From NCBI GenBank assembly GCA_002702745.1, contig PABM01000010.1, positions 1 to 51,462 on the forward strand: 51,462 bases of DNA, in the 5' to 3' direction. Every line of letters begins with the position of its first letter. Position 1 is the first letter of the stretch. Under the pieces are notes generated by a model. It had not been told where the DNA came from and searched no databases. It saw only the letters and a list, made by a program, of their open reading frames with translations. The position numbers were made by a program, and so were the translations under genes. This document shows positions 1-9,284 of this stretch, one piece after another. Source of the DNA: Flavobacteriaceae bacterium (GTDB taxonomy: Bacteria; Bacteroidota; Bacteroidia; Flavobacteriales; Flavobacteriaceae).

Positions 1-1
1 A

Positions 2-541
2 CTATACTATGTTGGATTCAATACAAAAATCAATAAAGTTCAACATCATAATTTATTTTTTGACACCAATTTTGACAAACATGCTGAAGAAATATATGAT
101 AATCCTAAATGGCCTTCTGACCCTCTTTTTTATGCAAACTTCACTTCTAAAACAAATCTAAAAACAGCACCTGAAGATTGTGAAAATGGATTTTTTCTAA
201 TTCCAATTGCTACAGACTTAGAAGATTCTGAAGAAATAAGAGAAAAATATTTCAAAATAATATTAGATAAATTAGAACTTTATACTGGGCAAAATTTAAA
301 AAAATCAATTATATACAAAAAAAGTTTTTGCGTAAGCGACTTTAAAAAAGAATATAATTCCTATGGTGGCAATGCCTATGGATTGGCTAATACGTTATTT
401 CAAACAGCATTTTTAAGACCTAATATAAAAAGTAAAATGGTACAGAATTTGTATTTCTGTGGACAATTAACAGTTCCTGGACCTGGTGTACCACCTGCGA
501 TTGTTTCAGGCGAACTTGTAGCAAATTTGATAAATAAATAA
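2..541 (+). CDS. crtI: Phytoene desaturase CrtI, C-terminal part (5' end outside window)
   Basis: An open frame enters from the left edge and ends at TAA 539-541, giving 179 residues. It carries the C-terminal signature of bacterial phytoene desaturases: NAYGLANTLFQTAFLRP, then LYFCGQLTVPGPGVPPAIVSG, the region that closes the FAD site. The enzyme is known to desaturate phytoene to lycopene (or neurosporene) with FAD at the membrane. The N-terminal Rossmann fold is outside the window. crtB follows after 31 bp on the same strand, so this is the first visible gene of a crtI-crtB-crtZ-crtY operon. The family call is secure; the exact number of desaturation steps cannot be read from this fragment. 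Confidence 0.95.
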   Translation, partial: LYYVGFNTKINKVQHHNLFFDTNFDKHAEEIYDNPKWPSDPLFYANFTSKTNLKTAPEDCENGFFLIPIATDLEDSEEIREKYFKIILDKLELYTGQNLKKSIIYKKSFCVSDFKKEYNSYGGNAYGLANTLFQTAFLRPNIKSKMVQNLYFCGQLTVPGPGVPPAIVSGELVANLINK

Positions 542-572
542 ATTTTATTATTAAATTGTAAAAAAATAATCA

Positions 573-1409
573 ATGAAGGAAATATTTGACAAAGTTTCAT
601 ATATCTGCAGCGAAAAGGTGACTAAGACATATAGCACCTCTTTTTCGCTAGCAACAAAACTACTTTCTGAAAATATCAGAAAAGATATTTACAATATATA
701 TGGGTTTGTAAGGTTTGCTGATGAAATTGTCGATTCATTTCATAATTATAATAAAGAAGTATTATTTAATGATTTTTCAGTAGATCTTGAAAAGGCTCTA
801 TTAAATAAAATTCACCTAAATCCAATCTTAAATTCTTTTCAACATACATTTCACAAATACAAAATTGAAAAAGAACTTGTCAATTCGTTTATGAAAAGTA
901 TGAGAATGGATCTGATAAAGAAAAAATACTCTGTTGAAGAATACAAAGAATACATTTACGGATCAGCAGATGTTGTTGGGTTAATGTGCTTAAAGGTTTT
1001 TGTTCAAGGTGATAATTCACTCTATAATAAACTTAAAAATAATGCTATGAAGCTTGGCTCAGCTTTTCAAAAAGTAAATTTTTTGAGAGATTTAAAAGCT
1101 GACAAAGAAGATTTAAATAGAACATATTTTCCAAATACAAAATTTGAAAAATTAAAGGAATCAGAAAAAAATGAAATTATTATTGATATAGAAAATGATT
1201 TCAAAAAAGGATTAGAAGGTATCAAAGAGTTACCTATAGAAGCTAAATTTGGAGTTTTTATGGCTTATAGATACTATAATCAATTATTAAAAAAATTAAA
1301 AAAAACACCAGCTACAGAAATTATAAACAGAAGAATTAGAGTCCCTAATCTAAAAAAATTAGAACTTCTAACTAGAAGCTACGTAAAATATCAGCTTAAT
1401 TTACTTTAA
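573..1409 (+). CDS. crtB: Phytoene synthase CrtB
   Basis: This 278-residue squalene/phytoene synthase family protein condenses two geranylgeranyl diphosphates to phytoene. The first aspartate-rich motif is D50-E-I-V-D54 after FVRFA, and the second lies in the segment KVNFLRDLKADKEDLNRTYFP (about residues 168-187). YSTSFSLATKLL near residue 20 and YIYGSADVVGLMCLKVF are further family signatures. Length is normal for the family. It sits between crtI (31 bp upstream) and crtZ (1 bp downstream), so co-transcription is likely. The aspartates binding the diphosphates are intact, so the enzyme should be active. Confidence 0.96.
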   Translation: MKEIFDKVSYICSEKVTKTYSTSFSLATKLLSENIRKDIYNIYGFVRFADEIVDSFHNYNKEVLFNDFSVDLEKALLNKIHLNPILNSFQHTFHKYKIEKELVNSFMKSMRMDLIKKKYSVEEYKEYIYGSADVVGLMCLKVFVQGDNSLYNKLKNNAMKLGSAFQKVNFLRDLKADKEDLNRTYFPNTKFEKLKESEKNEIIIDIENDFKKGLEGIKELPIEAKFGVFMAYRYYNQLLKKLKKTPATEIINRRIRVPNLKKLELLTRSYVKYQLNLL

Positions 1410-1410
1410 A

Positions 1411-1866
1411 ATGGAAATACTCAAAACAGCAATAGTCTTTATATCAACATTTTTATTTATGGAATTTATGGCATGGTTCTCCCACAAATATATAATGCAT
1501 GGTTTTCTTTGGTCATTACACAAAGATCATCACAATCAAAATTTAAAAACATCATGGTGGGAAAGGAACGATCTTTTCTTTGTATTTTATGCAGTTGTGA
1601 GTATGTTGTTTTTTTATTCTCAAGTTGAACTAGGATTTGGTTATGGCTTTGCAATAGGGTTTGGAATTATGGCTTATGGACTAACATATTTTATTGTTCA
1701 TGATATATTTATTCATCAACGATTCAAATTCTTAAAAAAAGCTAATAATTGGTATGCTAAAGGAGTGAGAAAAGCACACAAAATGCATCATGCAAATATT
1801 AAAAAAGATGGAGGTGAAAGCTTTGGAATGTTATTTCCTCCTTTGAAATATTTCAGAGAAAAATAA
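1411..1866 (+). CDS. crtZ: Beta-carotene hydroxylase CrtZ
   Basis: This 151-residue membrane di-iron hydroxylase belongs to the fatty acid hydroxylase superfamily. The histidine clusters are all present: H25/H30 (HKYIMH), H37/H40/H41 (HKDHH), H97/H102 (HDIFIH) and H123/H126/H127 (HKMHH). Hydrophobic stretches surround them at about residues 5-22, 56-70 and 76-98. CrtZ enzymes hydroxylate the beta-ionone rings of beta-carotene at C3 and C3', giving zeaxanthin through cryptoxanthin. The ATG lies one base after the crtB stop, which suggests translational coupling. With crtY next to it, the likely operon product is zeaxanthin. No ketolase gene is visible here. Confidence 0.95.
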   Translation: MEILKTAIVFISTFLFMEFMAWFSHKYIMHGFLWSLHKDHHNQNLKTSWWERNDLFFVFYAVVSMLFFYSQVELGFGYGFAIGFGIMAYGLTYFIVHDIFIHQRFKFLKKANNWYAKGVRKAHKMHHANIKKDGGESFGMLFPPLKYFREK

Positions 1867-1888
1867 TGTCTCCTAACTTTTAATTTGT

Positions 1889-3049
1889 ATGAAAGCCAGC
1901 TCAAAATTTGATTATATTATTGTTGGGGGTGGACTTTCGGGTCTTCACTTATCACATTCTTTTCTAAATGATAAATATTTCAATAATTATTCATTTTTGA
2001 TGATTGATAAAAAAAAATATAAAAAAGAAGATAATTTTTTTTCATTTTGGGAAGTGGGTAATGGGAAATGGGATAAAATTTTAAAACAAAAATGGAATAA
2101 AGCTTATTTTTACTCAGATGCTGGAAAAGTTGTAATGGATTTTTCTGAATACAATTATAAAACTTTAAGTTCAACAAAGTTTGAAGAATATGTAAAAAGA
2201 AAAATAAAAAAGAAAAAGAATTTTAAGTTTATAAATGACACCGTTTTAAAAATTAGAGAAGAAAAGAACAAGCTTATTGTAGTTGGAAATAAAAAAAACT
2301 ATCAAGCTAAACATGTTTTTGATTCACGGATGTTAAGTGGTGTGTACAAAGAAATTAAAAAATACACTTTTTTAAAGCAGCACTTTCTTGGTTGGGTTAT
2401 CAAAACAGATGAAAAAAAATTTAACAAAAAATCATTTGTTTTTATGGATTATAGAATTAGAGACAAAAATTATACTGCTTTTACTTATGTATTACCCTTC
2501 AAAAAAAACGAAGCTCTTATAGAGCATACATACTTTTCCAAAAACGAATGTAATCGAGAAGTATACGAAGAATATATTAGAAAATATTTAAGTAAGTATT
2601 ATAATGCCACAAATTATAAAATTATAAAATCGGAATATGGAATTATACCAATGACATCTTATCCATTTTATAAAGAATCAACTAAAAATATTACAAAAAT
2701 TGGAACCGCTGGAGGATGGGTGAAACCATCTACTGGGTATTCTTTTAAAAATTGTGAAAAATATTCTTTGAAAATTTTAGAGAAAATCAAGGAGGGAAAA
2801 AAATTTAGAATACAGCCTGAAAGAAAATATTACTTTTTAGATAAAATCTTATTAGGAGTCCTGTCAAAATATAATCACAGAGGGGAAACTGTTTTTTATA
2901 AGATGATAAAAAGAAATCCTACAAAAAGAGTACTAGAATTCTTAAACGAAGAAAGTAAATTATTTGATATATTAAAGATTATTATATCTGTGAGATCAAT
3001 TTATTTTATTAAGGTTTTTATAAAAAGCTTATACAAGAAAGTTTTATAA
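1889..3049 (+). CDS. crtY: Lycopene beta-cyclase CrtY
   Basis: This is a 386-residue FAD/NAD-dependent lycopene cyclase. The N-terminal dinucleotide-binding motif is [11 protein letters not shown] at residues 8-18, and the family motif [15 protein letters not shown] lies in the C-terminal third. The enzyme closes the two ends of lycopene to beta-rings, supplying CrtZ with beta-carotene. It starts 22 bp after crtZ and ends the operon. Its last six bases overlap the stop end of the convergent aconitase gene (3044-3049), so no separate terminator can lie between the two genes. The protein is very lysine-rich, as are its neighbours, in line with the low GC. Confidence 0.92.
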   Translation: MKASSKFDYIIVGGGLSGLHLSHSFLNDKYFNNYSFLMIDKKKYKKEDNFFSFWEVGNGKWDKILKQKWNKAYFYSDAGKVVMDFSEYNYKTLSSTKFEEYVKRKIKKKKNFKFINDTVLKIREEKNKLIVVGNKKNYQAKHVFDSRMLSGVYKEIKKYTFLKQHFLGWVIKTDEKKFNKKSFVFMDYRIRDKNYTAFTYVLPFKKNEALIEHTYFSKNECNREVYEEYIRKYLSKYYNATNYKIIKSEYGIIPMTSYPFYKESTKNITKIGTAGGWVKPSTGYSFKNCEKYSLKILEKIKEGKKFRIQPERKYYFLDKILLGVLSKYNHRGETVFYKMIKRNPTKRVLEFLNEESKLFDILKIIISVRSIYFIKVFIKSLYKKVL

Positions 3050-5302
3050 ATTTTTCTTCTTGATTAAATTTAGTGCAGATCCCTCATCATACCAATCAAT
3101 TTGTGACTTATTATAAGAATGGTTTAATTTTATTAAATCTTTAGATCCATCTGAATGTTTTAACTCTAATTTAATCTGATTTCCTGTTGAAAATTCATCT
3201 AGGTTAACAAAACTAATTAAATCATCTTCACGAAATAAATCGTAATCATACTCATTATCAAAGGTTAATGCAAGCATTCCTTGCTTTTTAAGATTAGTTT
3301 CGTGAATTCTGGCAAAAGATTTTACTATTACTGCACAAACGCCAAGATGTCTGGGCTCCATTGCTGCATGTTCTCTTGACGATCCTTCTCCGTAATTATG
3401 ATCACCTACTACTACAGTTTTAATACTATTAGCTTTATAATCTCTTTGGGTATCAGGGACACCTTCATACTCACCTGTAAGTTGATTTTTTACAAAATTG
3501 GTTTTCATATTAAAACTATTAACTGCACCAATCAAACAATTATTTGAAATATTGTCTAAATGACCACGATATCTTAACCATGGGCCAGCCATTGAAATAT
3601 GATCTGTTGTACATTTACCATGAGCCTTAATTAGCAATCTAGCATCGTTAATTTCTCTTCCGATAGGAGTAAATGGCTCTAGCAATTGCAGTCTTTCTGA
3701 TTTTGGATTTACATTTATTACCACATCTGTCCCATCTTTTTTAGGCTCAATGTATCCTGAATCTTCACAATCAAAACCATCATAAGGTAACTCAACCCCT
3801 ACTGGAGGATCAAGCATTACTTCATTTCCTTCTTCATTGATAAGTTTATCTTTTGTTGGATCAAAATCTAATTTCCCTGCGATTGCAATAGCAGCTACTA
3901 TTTCAGGGGAACCTACAAAAGCATGAGTATTTGGATTTCCATCAGCTCTTTTTGAAAAATTTCTATTAAAAGAGTGAACAATTGTATTTTTTTCTTGCCC
4001 TTTTAAATCACTCCTATGCCATTGACCGATACATGGTCCACATGCATTTGTAAAAATAGTTGCGTTAAGATCTTCAAATATTTTAAGTATTCCATCTCTT
4101 TCAGCGGTATATCTGACCTGTTCAGAACCTGGGTTAATTCCAAAATCAGACTTTGTAACCAGATTTTTATCAACAGCCTGTTTTGCAATTGACGCTGCCC
4201 TTGTTAAATCCTCATATGAAGAATTTGTACATGAACCGATGAGACCCCAATCTACTTTCAAAGGCCAATCATTTTCTTTTGCCTTATCTCCTATTTCAGA
4301 AACTGGTGTTGCCAAATCAGGTGTAAAAGGACCGTTTAAATGGGGTTTAAGCTCTGAAAGGTTGATTTCAATTAATTGATCAAAATAGTTTTCAGGTGAA
4401 ATATAAACTTCTGGATCAGCAGTCAAATAATCTTTGATTTTATTAGCTTCTAAAGCAATATCCTCACGGCCTGTTGCTTTTAAATATCTTTCCATTGATT
4501 CATCATATCCAAAAGTCGATGTTGTAGCACCAACCTCAGCACCCATATTACATATGGTTCCTTTTCCTGTACAAGAAAGAGCTTTTGCTCCAGGACCAAA
4601 ATATTCTATTACGGATCCTGTACCACCTTTTACAGTAAGGATTCCTGCAACTTTTAAAATAACATCTTTAGCAGATGTCCAACCATTTAATTTACCTGTT
4701 AACTTAACTCCAATAATCTTTGGAAATTTTAGTTCCCAAGGCATTCCAGCCATAACATCTACCGCATCTGCACCCCCTACCCCAATTGCTATCATTCCAA
4801 GTCCTCCTGCATTTACTGTGTGTGAATCTGTACCTATCATCATACCTCCAGGAAAAGCATAATTTTCTAATACTACTTGATGAATGATACCTGCTCCTGG
4901 TTTCCAAAAACCAATTCCATATTTATTTGATACATCTCTCAAAAAATCAAAAACTTCATTACTTACTTTATTAGCACGTATAAGATCTTTTTTTGCGCCG
5001 ATTTTTGCCTGAATTAAATGGTCACAATGCACTGTAGTTGGTACAGCTACTTTAGTTTTTCCTGCTTGCATGAATTGTAATAATGCCATTTGAGCAGTTG
5101 CATCTTGACATGCAATTCTATCAGGCTTAAAATCTACGTAATCTTTACCTCTTTTGTAGTTTTTGCTAATATTACCCCAGAGGTGAGAATAAAGAATCTT
5201 TTCGGTTAAAGTAAATGGCTTGTTAATAATCTTTTTAGCTTCATCAACATTATTTACAATGTCTGAATAAATTTTTCTGATCATGTCAAAATCAAAAGCC
5301 AT
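3044..5302 (-). CDS. acn: Aconitate hydratase (mitochondrial-type)
   Basis: This 752-residue aconitase interconverts citrate and isocitrate in the TCA cycle in the cytoplasm. The [4Fe-4S] ligands are C358 in GSCTNSSY and C421/C424 in ACGPCIGQW. Other signatures are [13 protein letters not shown] (about 90-102), [20 protein letters not shown] (about 158-177) and [15 protein letters not shown] in the C-terminal swivel domain. Length and the absence of an IRP-type extension point to the mitochondrial-type clade common in Bacteroidota, rather than E. coli AcnA or AcnB. It is a single gene, with 111 bp separating it from the foldase genes upstream. A TATTTTTA element (5327-5334), one base off the Bacteroidota -7 box, lies 24 nt before the ATG. 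It may serve as the promoter. Confidence 0.96.
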   Translation of the reverse strand: MAFDFDMIRKIYSDIVNNVDEAKKIINKPFTLTEKILYSHLWGNISKNYKRGKDYVDFKPDRIACQDATAQMALLQFMQAGKTKVAVPTTVHCDHLIQAKIGAKKDLIRANKVSNEVFDFLRDVSNKYGIGFWKPGAGIIHQVVLENYAFPGGMMIGTDSHTVNAGGLGMIAIGVGGADAVDVMAGMPWELKFPKIIGVKLTGKLNGWTSAKDVILKVAGILTVKGGTGSVIEYFGPGAKALSCTGKGTICNMGAEVGATTSTFGYDESMERYLKATGREDIALEANKIKDYLTADPEVYISPENYFDQLIEINLSELKPHLNGPFTPDLATPVSEIGDKAKENDWPLKVDWGLIGSCTNSSYEDLTRAASIAKQAVDKNLVTKSDFGINPGSEQVRYTAERDGILKIFEDLNATIFTNACGPCIGQWHRSDLKGQEKNTIVHSFNRNFSKRADGNPNTHAFVGSPEIVAAIAIAGKLDFDPTKDKLINEEGNEVMLDPPVGVELPYDGFDCEDSGYIEPKKDGTDVVINVNPKSERLQLLEPFTPIGREINDARLLIKAHGKCTTDHISMAGPWLRYRGHLDNISNNCLIGAVNSFNMKTNFVKNQLTGEYEGVPDTQRDYKANSIKTVVVGDHNYGEGSSREHAAMEPRHLGVCAVIVKSFARIHETNLKKQGMLALTFDNEYDYDLFREDDLISFVNLDEFSTGNQIKLELKHSDGSKDLIKLNHSYNKSQIDWYDEGSALNLIKKKNL

Positions 5303-5413
5303 TTTTAGTTTAATTATTAATTGAGGTAAAAATAATCAATAGAATTAACTAAAAAAATTAATCACTAATTATTAATAAAATCAATGATTTATTGTGAAAT
5401 TTTTATAAAATAG

Positions 5414-6760
5414 TTAGTTTTTTAACCAATTACTGAAGAATTCGCAATTACGAAAATCGTTATTGATATTAATGTAGGTGTCAAATATTTTATCATTTTG
5501 CCATTTCTCAATTTCTTTAAGCTGCTTATTTTGTAGGGCGAGTTTTTGAATCTTTAAATAATCTTTGGAAAAGTCAGCAACATGCTCATCGTATCTGTCA
5601 GAAACGGTTAAAATCTTGAATTTAATTGGGTTAAACCTATCTTCATCTTGATAAACTAAACTAACCTCATTTTCTTTTAAATTAGCAATTTGAGAATATA
5701 GTTCAGGATCCATTTTGGTTAATTCAAACTTATAATCTTGAGTCTCAGGATTAATCAACAACCCACCATCATTCCTTGTTTCTTTTTCGTCACTAGCTTC
5801 TTTTGCAGCATCTGAAAATGAAATTTCTCCACTAATTATTCTGTCTCTTATATCAATCAATCTTTTTCTTGTTTCATCGATTTCTTTCTGATTAATTTTT
5901 GGTCTTAATAATATAGTTCGAATATCATATTCCTGACCCCTAATTTTTTCAAGATAGATAATAAAAAAACCATACTCTGTCTCAAATGGATCAGAAATCT
6001 CTCCTTCGATCAAAGAAAAGGCTACCTCATTAAATTTTTTAATCATTGGTGAATTCTTTCTGTTTATTGAATATTTACCTCCTTTGGTTCGAGATCCAGG
6101 ATCTTCACTATATAAAACAGCTTTTGAAATAAAGCTAGCTCCGTTATCAATAACATCAGCCTTGAATTCTTTCAGTCGATCTATAACCTTTTGCTTCTCA
6201 GATTGTGTAGTTTTAGGATATAAAACAATTTGTGAAACTCTTAATTCGGTACCAAATACAGGTCTATCAGAATTTGGAATTGAATTGAAAAACTGGCGCA
6301 CCTCTTCTGGTGTTACTTCAATATCTTCAATTATTGCTTGTTGCATTTTTTTTGCCAACTCAGAATTCTTATTAAGTTCAAACATTTCTGAACGAAGATC
6401 TTGTTCAGAGTCTTTTTTATAATATTCTAATAATTTATCCATTGAACCAATTTGTTCAGCAAATGCATTAACCTGCTGATCAACATATGATTGAATTTCT
6501 GTATTATTCACCTCAATACTGTCCTGAATGGCATGATGCTGATACAACTTATCTTCAAGAAGTTTTCCAAAAACCTGACACTTTGAGATATTCTCCATTG
6601 AAATACCAGAAACTCTTAACTGCGTAAATTGTTTTTCTATATCAGATTCAAGAACAACAAAATCACCAATAACGGCGGCAACACCATCAATCTTTTGTTT
6701 TTCTTGAGAAAAAATGAAAGTAAAAGAAAAAAATACTGATATAATTATAAAACTTCTCAT
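5414..6760 (-). CDS. SurA-like periplasmic peptidyl-prolyl isomerase (third foldase gene)
   Basis: This 448-residue protein has an N-terminal signal peptide (FIIISVFFSFTFIFSQ, cleavage near residue 19). A SurA-type N-terminal chaperone region follows (about 20-170), then two parvulin-like domains (about 172-275 and 278-370). The first parvulin domain has the family pattern RVSQIVLYP ... GSRTKGGKY ... GEISDPFETEYGFFIIYL. The second is shorter and more divergent (IRTILLRP ... NDGGLL). SurA proteins escort unfolded outer-membrane proteins through the periplasm. It is the last gene of a three-gene run, starting one base after the stop of the 279-residue lipoprotein gene. Whether both parvulin domains are catalytic cannot be told from sequence. 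Confidence 0.9.
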   Translation of the reverse strand: MRSFIIISVFFSFTFIFSQEKQKIDGVAAVIGDFVVLESDIEKQFTQLRVSGISMENISKCQVFGKLLEDKLYQHHAIQDSIEVNNTEIQSYVDQQVNAFAEQIGSMDKLLEYYKKDSEQDLRSEMFELNKNSELAKKMQQAIIEDIEVTPEEVRQFFNSIPNSDRPVFGTELRVSQIVLYPKTTQSEKQKVIDRLKEFKADVIDNGASFISKAVLYSEDPGSRTKGGKYSINRKNSPMIKKFNEVAFSLIEGEISDPFETEYGFFIIYLEKIRGQEYDIRTILLRPKINQKEIDETRKRLIDIRDRIISGEISFSDAAKEASDEKETRNDGGLLINPETQDYKFELTKMDPELYSQIANLKENEVSLVYQDEDRFNPIKFKILTVSDRYDEHVADFSKDYLKIQKLALQNKQLKEIEKWQNDKIFDTYININNDFRNCEFFSNWLKN

Positions 6761-6761
6761 T

Positions 6762-7601
6762 CTAAAATATTTCTAATTTTTTGTTTTGAAGTGCATCTCT
6801 TAAAATTTCAGACTTAATACTTAACATTAACTCTTTTTTTCTTTTATTCAGAGACATGTACTCCAAAGTTGGTAAAACATGATTAATAGGTGAAATTTCA
6901 CCATTTTCTACTAATTCAATAATCTTAATCAAATATAAACTTAATGAATCTTTGAATTGAAAAAAATTATAATTTTTTAAACTTTTATAAGAATAATTAT
7001 TAATAAACGGGAATTCTTCACGTAATTCCTTTTTTGTTATCCACTTATCATTGTTTAAGGTAGAATTTTTAAATTTATATGAAATAGAATCCAAAAAAAA
7101 CTTATCCTCTGTTTTAAATCTTCTGATTTTTGAACGGATTTGATATGTGTCAGAAAAATCTAAGGGTAGTTCAATAAATGCTAGTTTAAAAATATCATCG
7201 TTTAATTTAAACAATGCTTTATTTTTCTCATAAAAAGTTTGTATTTCAACAGAATCAATTTCGAGGTTGATTGTTGAATTTATTAAAGCTTCAAGGTATG
7301 CTTCAGAAAGTAAGCTAGATTTGTATTCTTTGACAAGAGAACCAATCTTTTGAAGCTTAGCTTCATTTAAATTTAGCTCAGCTCTTTCAGTTAGAATTTT
7401 TTCTATTGCCCAATTATTAATAACAGAATTTGCCCTCAGAATTGAATCTTCTTTTTTAACCCCATCCATCATGTTAACGAATTGCTTTTCTGATAAATAA
7501 GTATCTCCGTATTTTGCAATATTCAAAGAATCTTGATCTGAAACAATATCACAGCCAAAAAAACATATCAAAAATGTTAAAAAAAATAATTTTTTTTTCA
7601 T
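6762..7601 (-). CDS. Lipoprotein of the foldase operon, SurA-N-like
   Basis: This 279-residue predicted lipoprotein has a signal peptide ending in CFFGC, with lipidation expected at C17. I see no full parvulin core. The body is a helical, charged region resembling the chaperone part of SurA/PpiD proteins. Its coding start overlaps the upstream foldase stop by one base (TAATG at 7599-7603), and the next foldase begins one base after its own stop. This strongly suggests a fixed functional unit with the two parvulin proteins on either side. A role as a membrane-anchored partner in outer-membrane protein folding is inferred from context only. Confidence 0.75.
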   Translation of the reverse strand: MKKKLFFLTFLICFFGCDIVSDQDSLNIAKYGDTYLSEKQFVNMMDGVKKEDSILRANSVINNWAIEKILTERAELNLNEAKLQKIGSLVKEYKSSLLSEAYLEALINSTINLEIDSVEIQTFYEKNKALFKLNDDIFKLAFIELPLDFSDTYQIRSKIRRFKTEDKFFLDSISYKFKNSTLNNDKWITKKELREEFPFINNYSYKSLKNYNFFQFKDSLSLYLIKIIELVENGEISPINHVLPTLEYMSLNKRKKELMLSIKSEILRDALQNKKLEIF

Positions 7602-9232
7602 TAATTATATTTTTTCCTTAATCGTTTTATTGCTTTTTTATTTAAAGTAAGCTTATGCTTTAATCTTAGATTATTTAGCCAGATAGACTCACGAGACTGT
7701 TGAAAATCTCCAATTATTTTACCCTTATCCTCCTCAAAACCTGTGTATTTATCTCTATTGTTATCAAAAAAACTTTTTAATTGGGTTGAGTCAGATTCTT
7801 TTAAAGTCCATATTTTTTCTTGCATTAAATTGAATAATAACAAACCTTCCCTGTATTCTTTAATTACAAAACGATAATCTGGATTCTCTTTTTCAAGATT
7901 ATTTTTATAAACCTCTAAAGAATTATAGTCAATAAATCTCTTGTATAAATCATCAACTATCTGATTAAAAGGCACAGAGTCACCCCTCTTTTGATTATCC
8001 TCTAAAAAAGTTGCAAAATCAATATATTTTAAAATTTTATTATGAATGGTTATTAATATTTTTTCCTCATCAATGTTTTCAGGAATACTCCATTTCCCTG
8101 AAAAATAACTAGAATCTAACATTGAAATAAAGTAGTCAAGATTTTTATTTTTGTAACTCAAAGAATACCTTTTTAACAGAGTAGAATAAAATGATTCTGA
8201 AACCATATTAAACCTGGAACTTTTCTTGAGCTTGTTAAGTAGTTGATATTTAATCTCATCAAATTCTTTTACATTTTTTTTATCATAGAGCTTAATAAGA
8301 TGCCATCCATATTTAGTTTCTACAGGATCTGAAATTTGATTTTTTTCTGCCAAATTAAAAGCAGCATTTTCAAAAGGAATGGAATTAATTTGTCCACTTG
8401 AGAAGGGATTTAATCTACCTCCTTTGAATGAGGAGTTTTTGTCCTCAGAATATTTTTTTGCTAGATACTCAAAACTGGTTCCGTTTTTAATAGAATCAAA
8501 AATGTTTTTTATTCTATCAAAAGCATCAGCTTTGTTTTTGTAAGTCATAATGTGACCAACGGTTACCTCTCCCAAAGAATTTCTTTTATCGTTAACTTTT
8601 AAAATATGGAAACCAAATCTTGTGCTAAAAGGAATAGACACCTCACCTACTGGTGTATTATATGCCATATTTTCAAAATTATAAATCATTTTAAAAGCTG
8701 AAAAGTATCCTAAATTTTCTACAATCATCTGATTATCCTGATTGAATTTTTTGTTAAACTCATCAATGGATAGATTTAGAAAAGAGCCACTTAATGATTT
8801 TAGTTTTTCAACAATTTGAATTGTATCATTATTATTCTCGTCAATTCTTATTAGCACATGGGATACATTAACTTCATATTTGGTTCTTTCGTAACCTTCT
8901 TTTAGAAGTTTTTCTTCAGATTTTTTATCCGTTAAATAAGTATTCTGTAATTGTTTAGCATATTTATTTAATTCGCTTTTATATTTTGGTTGTTCGTGAA
9001 ACCCTAATTCATATGCTTCAGCTAGTTTAACTTTGTAATTAACAAATAAGTCTAAATAAGTTTCAAAGTCCTTTTGGTTATTTTCATCTATCAAGTCAAT
9101 GTTTTTATTATATACTCTATTAAATTCATCAATAAGAACAATACTGTCATTTACTTTAAATAACTCATCGTTTTTTAGCTGACTAAATGAAATATTATAA
9201 CAAATAAAAAAAACTACTAAAATCTTCTTCAT
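7601..9232 (-). CDS. SurA/PpiC-type peptidyl-prolyl isomerase with two parvulin domains (first foldase gene)
   Basis: This 543-residue secreted foldase has a signal peptide (ILVVFFICYNISFSQ). A N-terminal helical region follows, then two consecutive parvulin domains. Domain 1 (about 118-213) runs from VSHVLIRI to FGFHILKV. Domain 2 (about 223-312) runs from VGHIMTYK through the FKGGRLNPF loop to YGWHLIKLYDKK. A helical C-terminal third of unknown role follows. Proteins of this group isomerise proline bonds and hold outer-membrane clients. It heads the three-gene foldase run. A perfect TAnnTTTG box lies 19 nt before its ATG, so it probably drives all three genes. guaB ends 52 bp upstream on the same strand. 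Confidence 0.9.
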   Translation of the reverse strand: MKKILVVFFICYNISFSQLKNDELFKVNDSIVLIDEFNRVYNKNIDLIDENNQKDFETYLDLFVNYKVKLAEAYELGFHEQPKYKSELNKYAKQLQNTYLTDKKSEEKLLKEGYERTKYEVNVSHVLIRIDENNNDTIQIVEKLKSLSGSFLNLSIDEFNKKFNQDNQMIVENLGYFSAFKMIYNFENMAYNTPVGEVSIPFSTRFGFHILKVNDKRNSLGEVTVGHIMTYKNKADAFDRIKNIFDSIKNGTSFEYLAKKYSEDKNSSFKGGRLNPFSSGQINSIPFENAAFNLAEKNQISDPVETKYGWHLIKLYDKKNVKEFDEIKYQLLNKLKKSSRFNMVSESFYSTLLKRYSLSYKNKNLDYFISMLDSSYFSGKWSIPENIDEEKILITIHNKILKYIDFATFLEDNQKRGDSVPFNQIVDDLYKRFIDYNSLEVYKNNLEKENPDYRFVIKEYREGLLLFNLMQEKIWTLKESDSTQLKSFFDNNRDKYTGFEEDKGKIIGDFQQSRESIWLNNLRLKHKLTLNKKAIKRLRKKYN

Positions 9233-9251
9233 TTAAGAATAATTAGAGTAG

Positions 9252-9259
9252 CAAAAATA
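9252..9259 (-). promoter_or_regulatory. Bacteroidota -7 box (TATTTTTG) before the foldase operon
   Basis: Read on the minus strand, the sequence is TATTTTTG, a full match to the Bacteroidota -7 consensus TAnnTTTG. It ends 19 nt before the ATG of the first foldase gene. No clear TTG -33 element occurs at the usual 17-20 nt spacing, so the -33 half is weak. The 52-bp gap to guaB holds nothing else that I can identify. The same spacing recurs at several other genes in the window, which raises confidence. Confidence 0.45.
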
Positions 9260-9284
9260 GAAATATATAGCAAATAATATCTAA

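Noticed and set aside
4434..4862. 142-codon plus-strand frame inside the aconitase gene
   Set aside because: It lies antisense to a strongly conserved coding region and shows no family motif. Long antisense frames are expected opposite conserved genes.
5303..5413. Possible intrinsic terminator for the foldase operon (TTAAT/ATTAA with an adjacent T run)
   Set aside because: The stem is five A-T pairs without any G-C, too weak to distinguish from AT-rich background.
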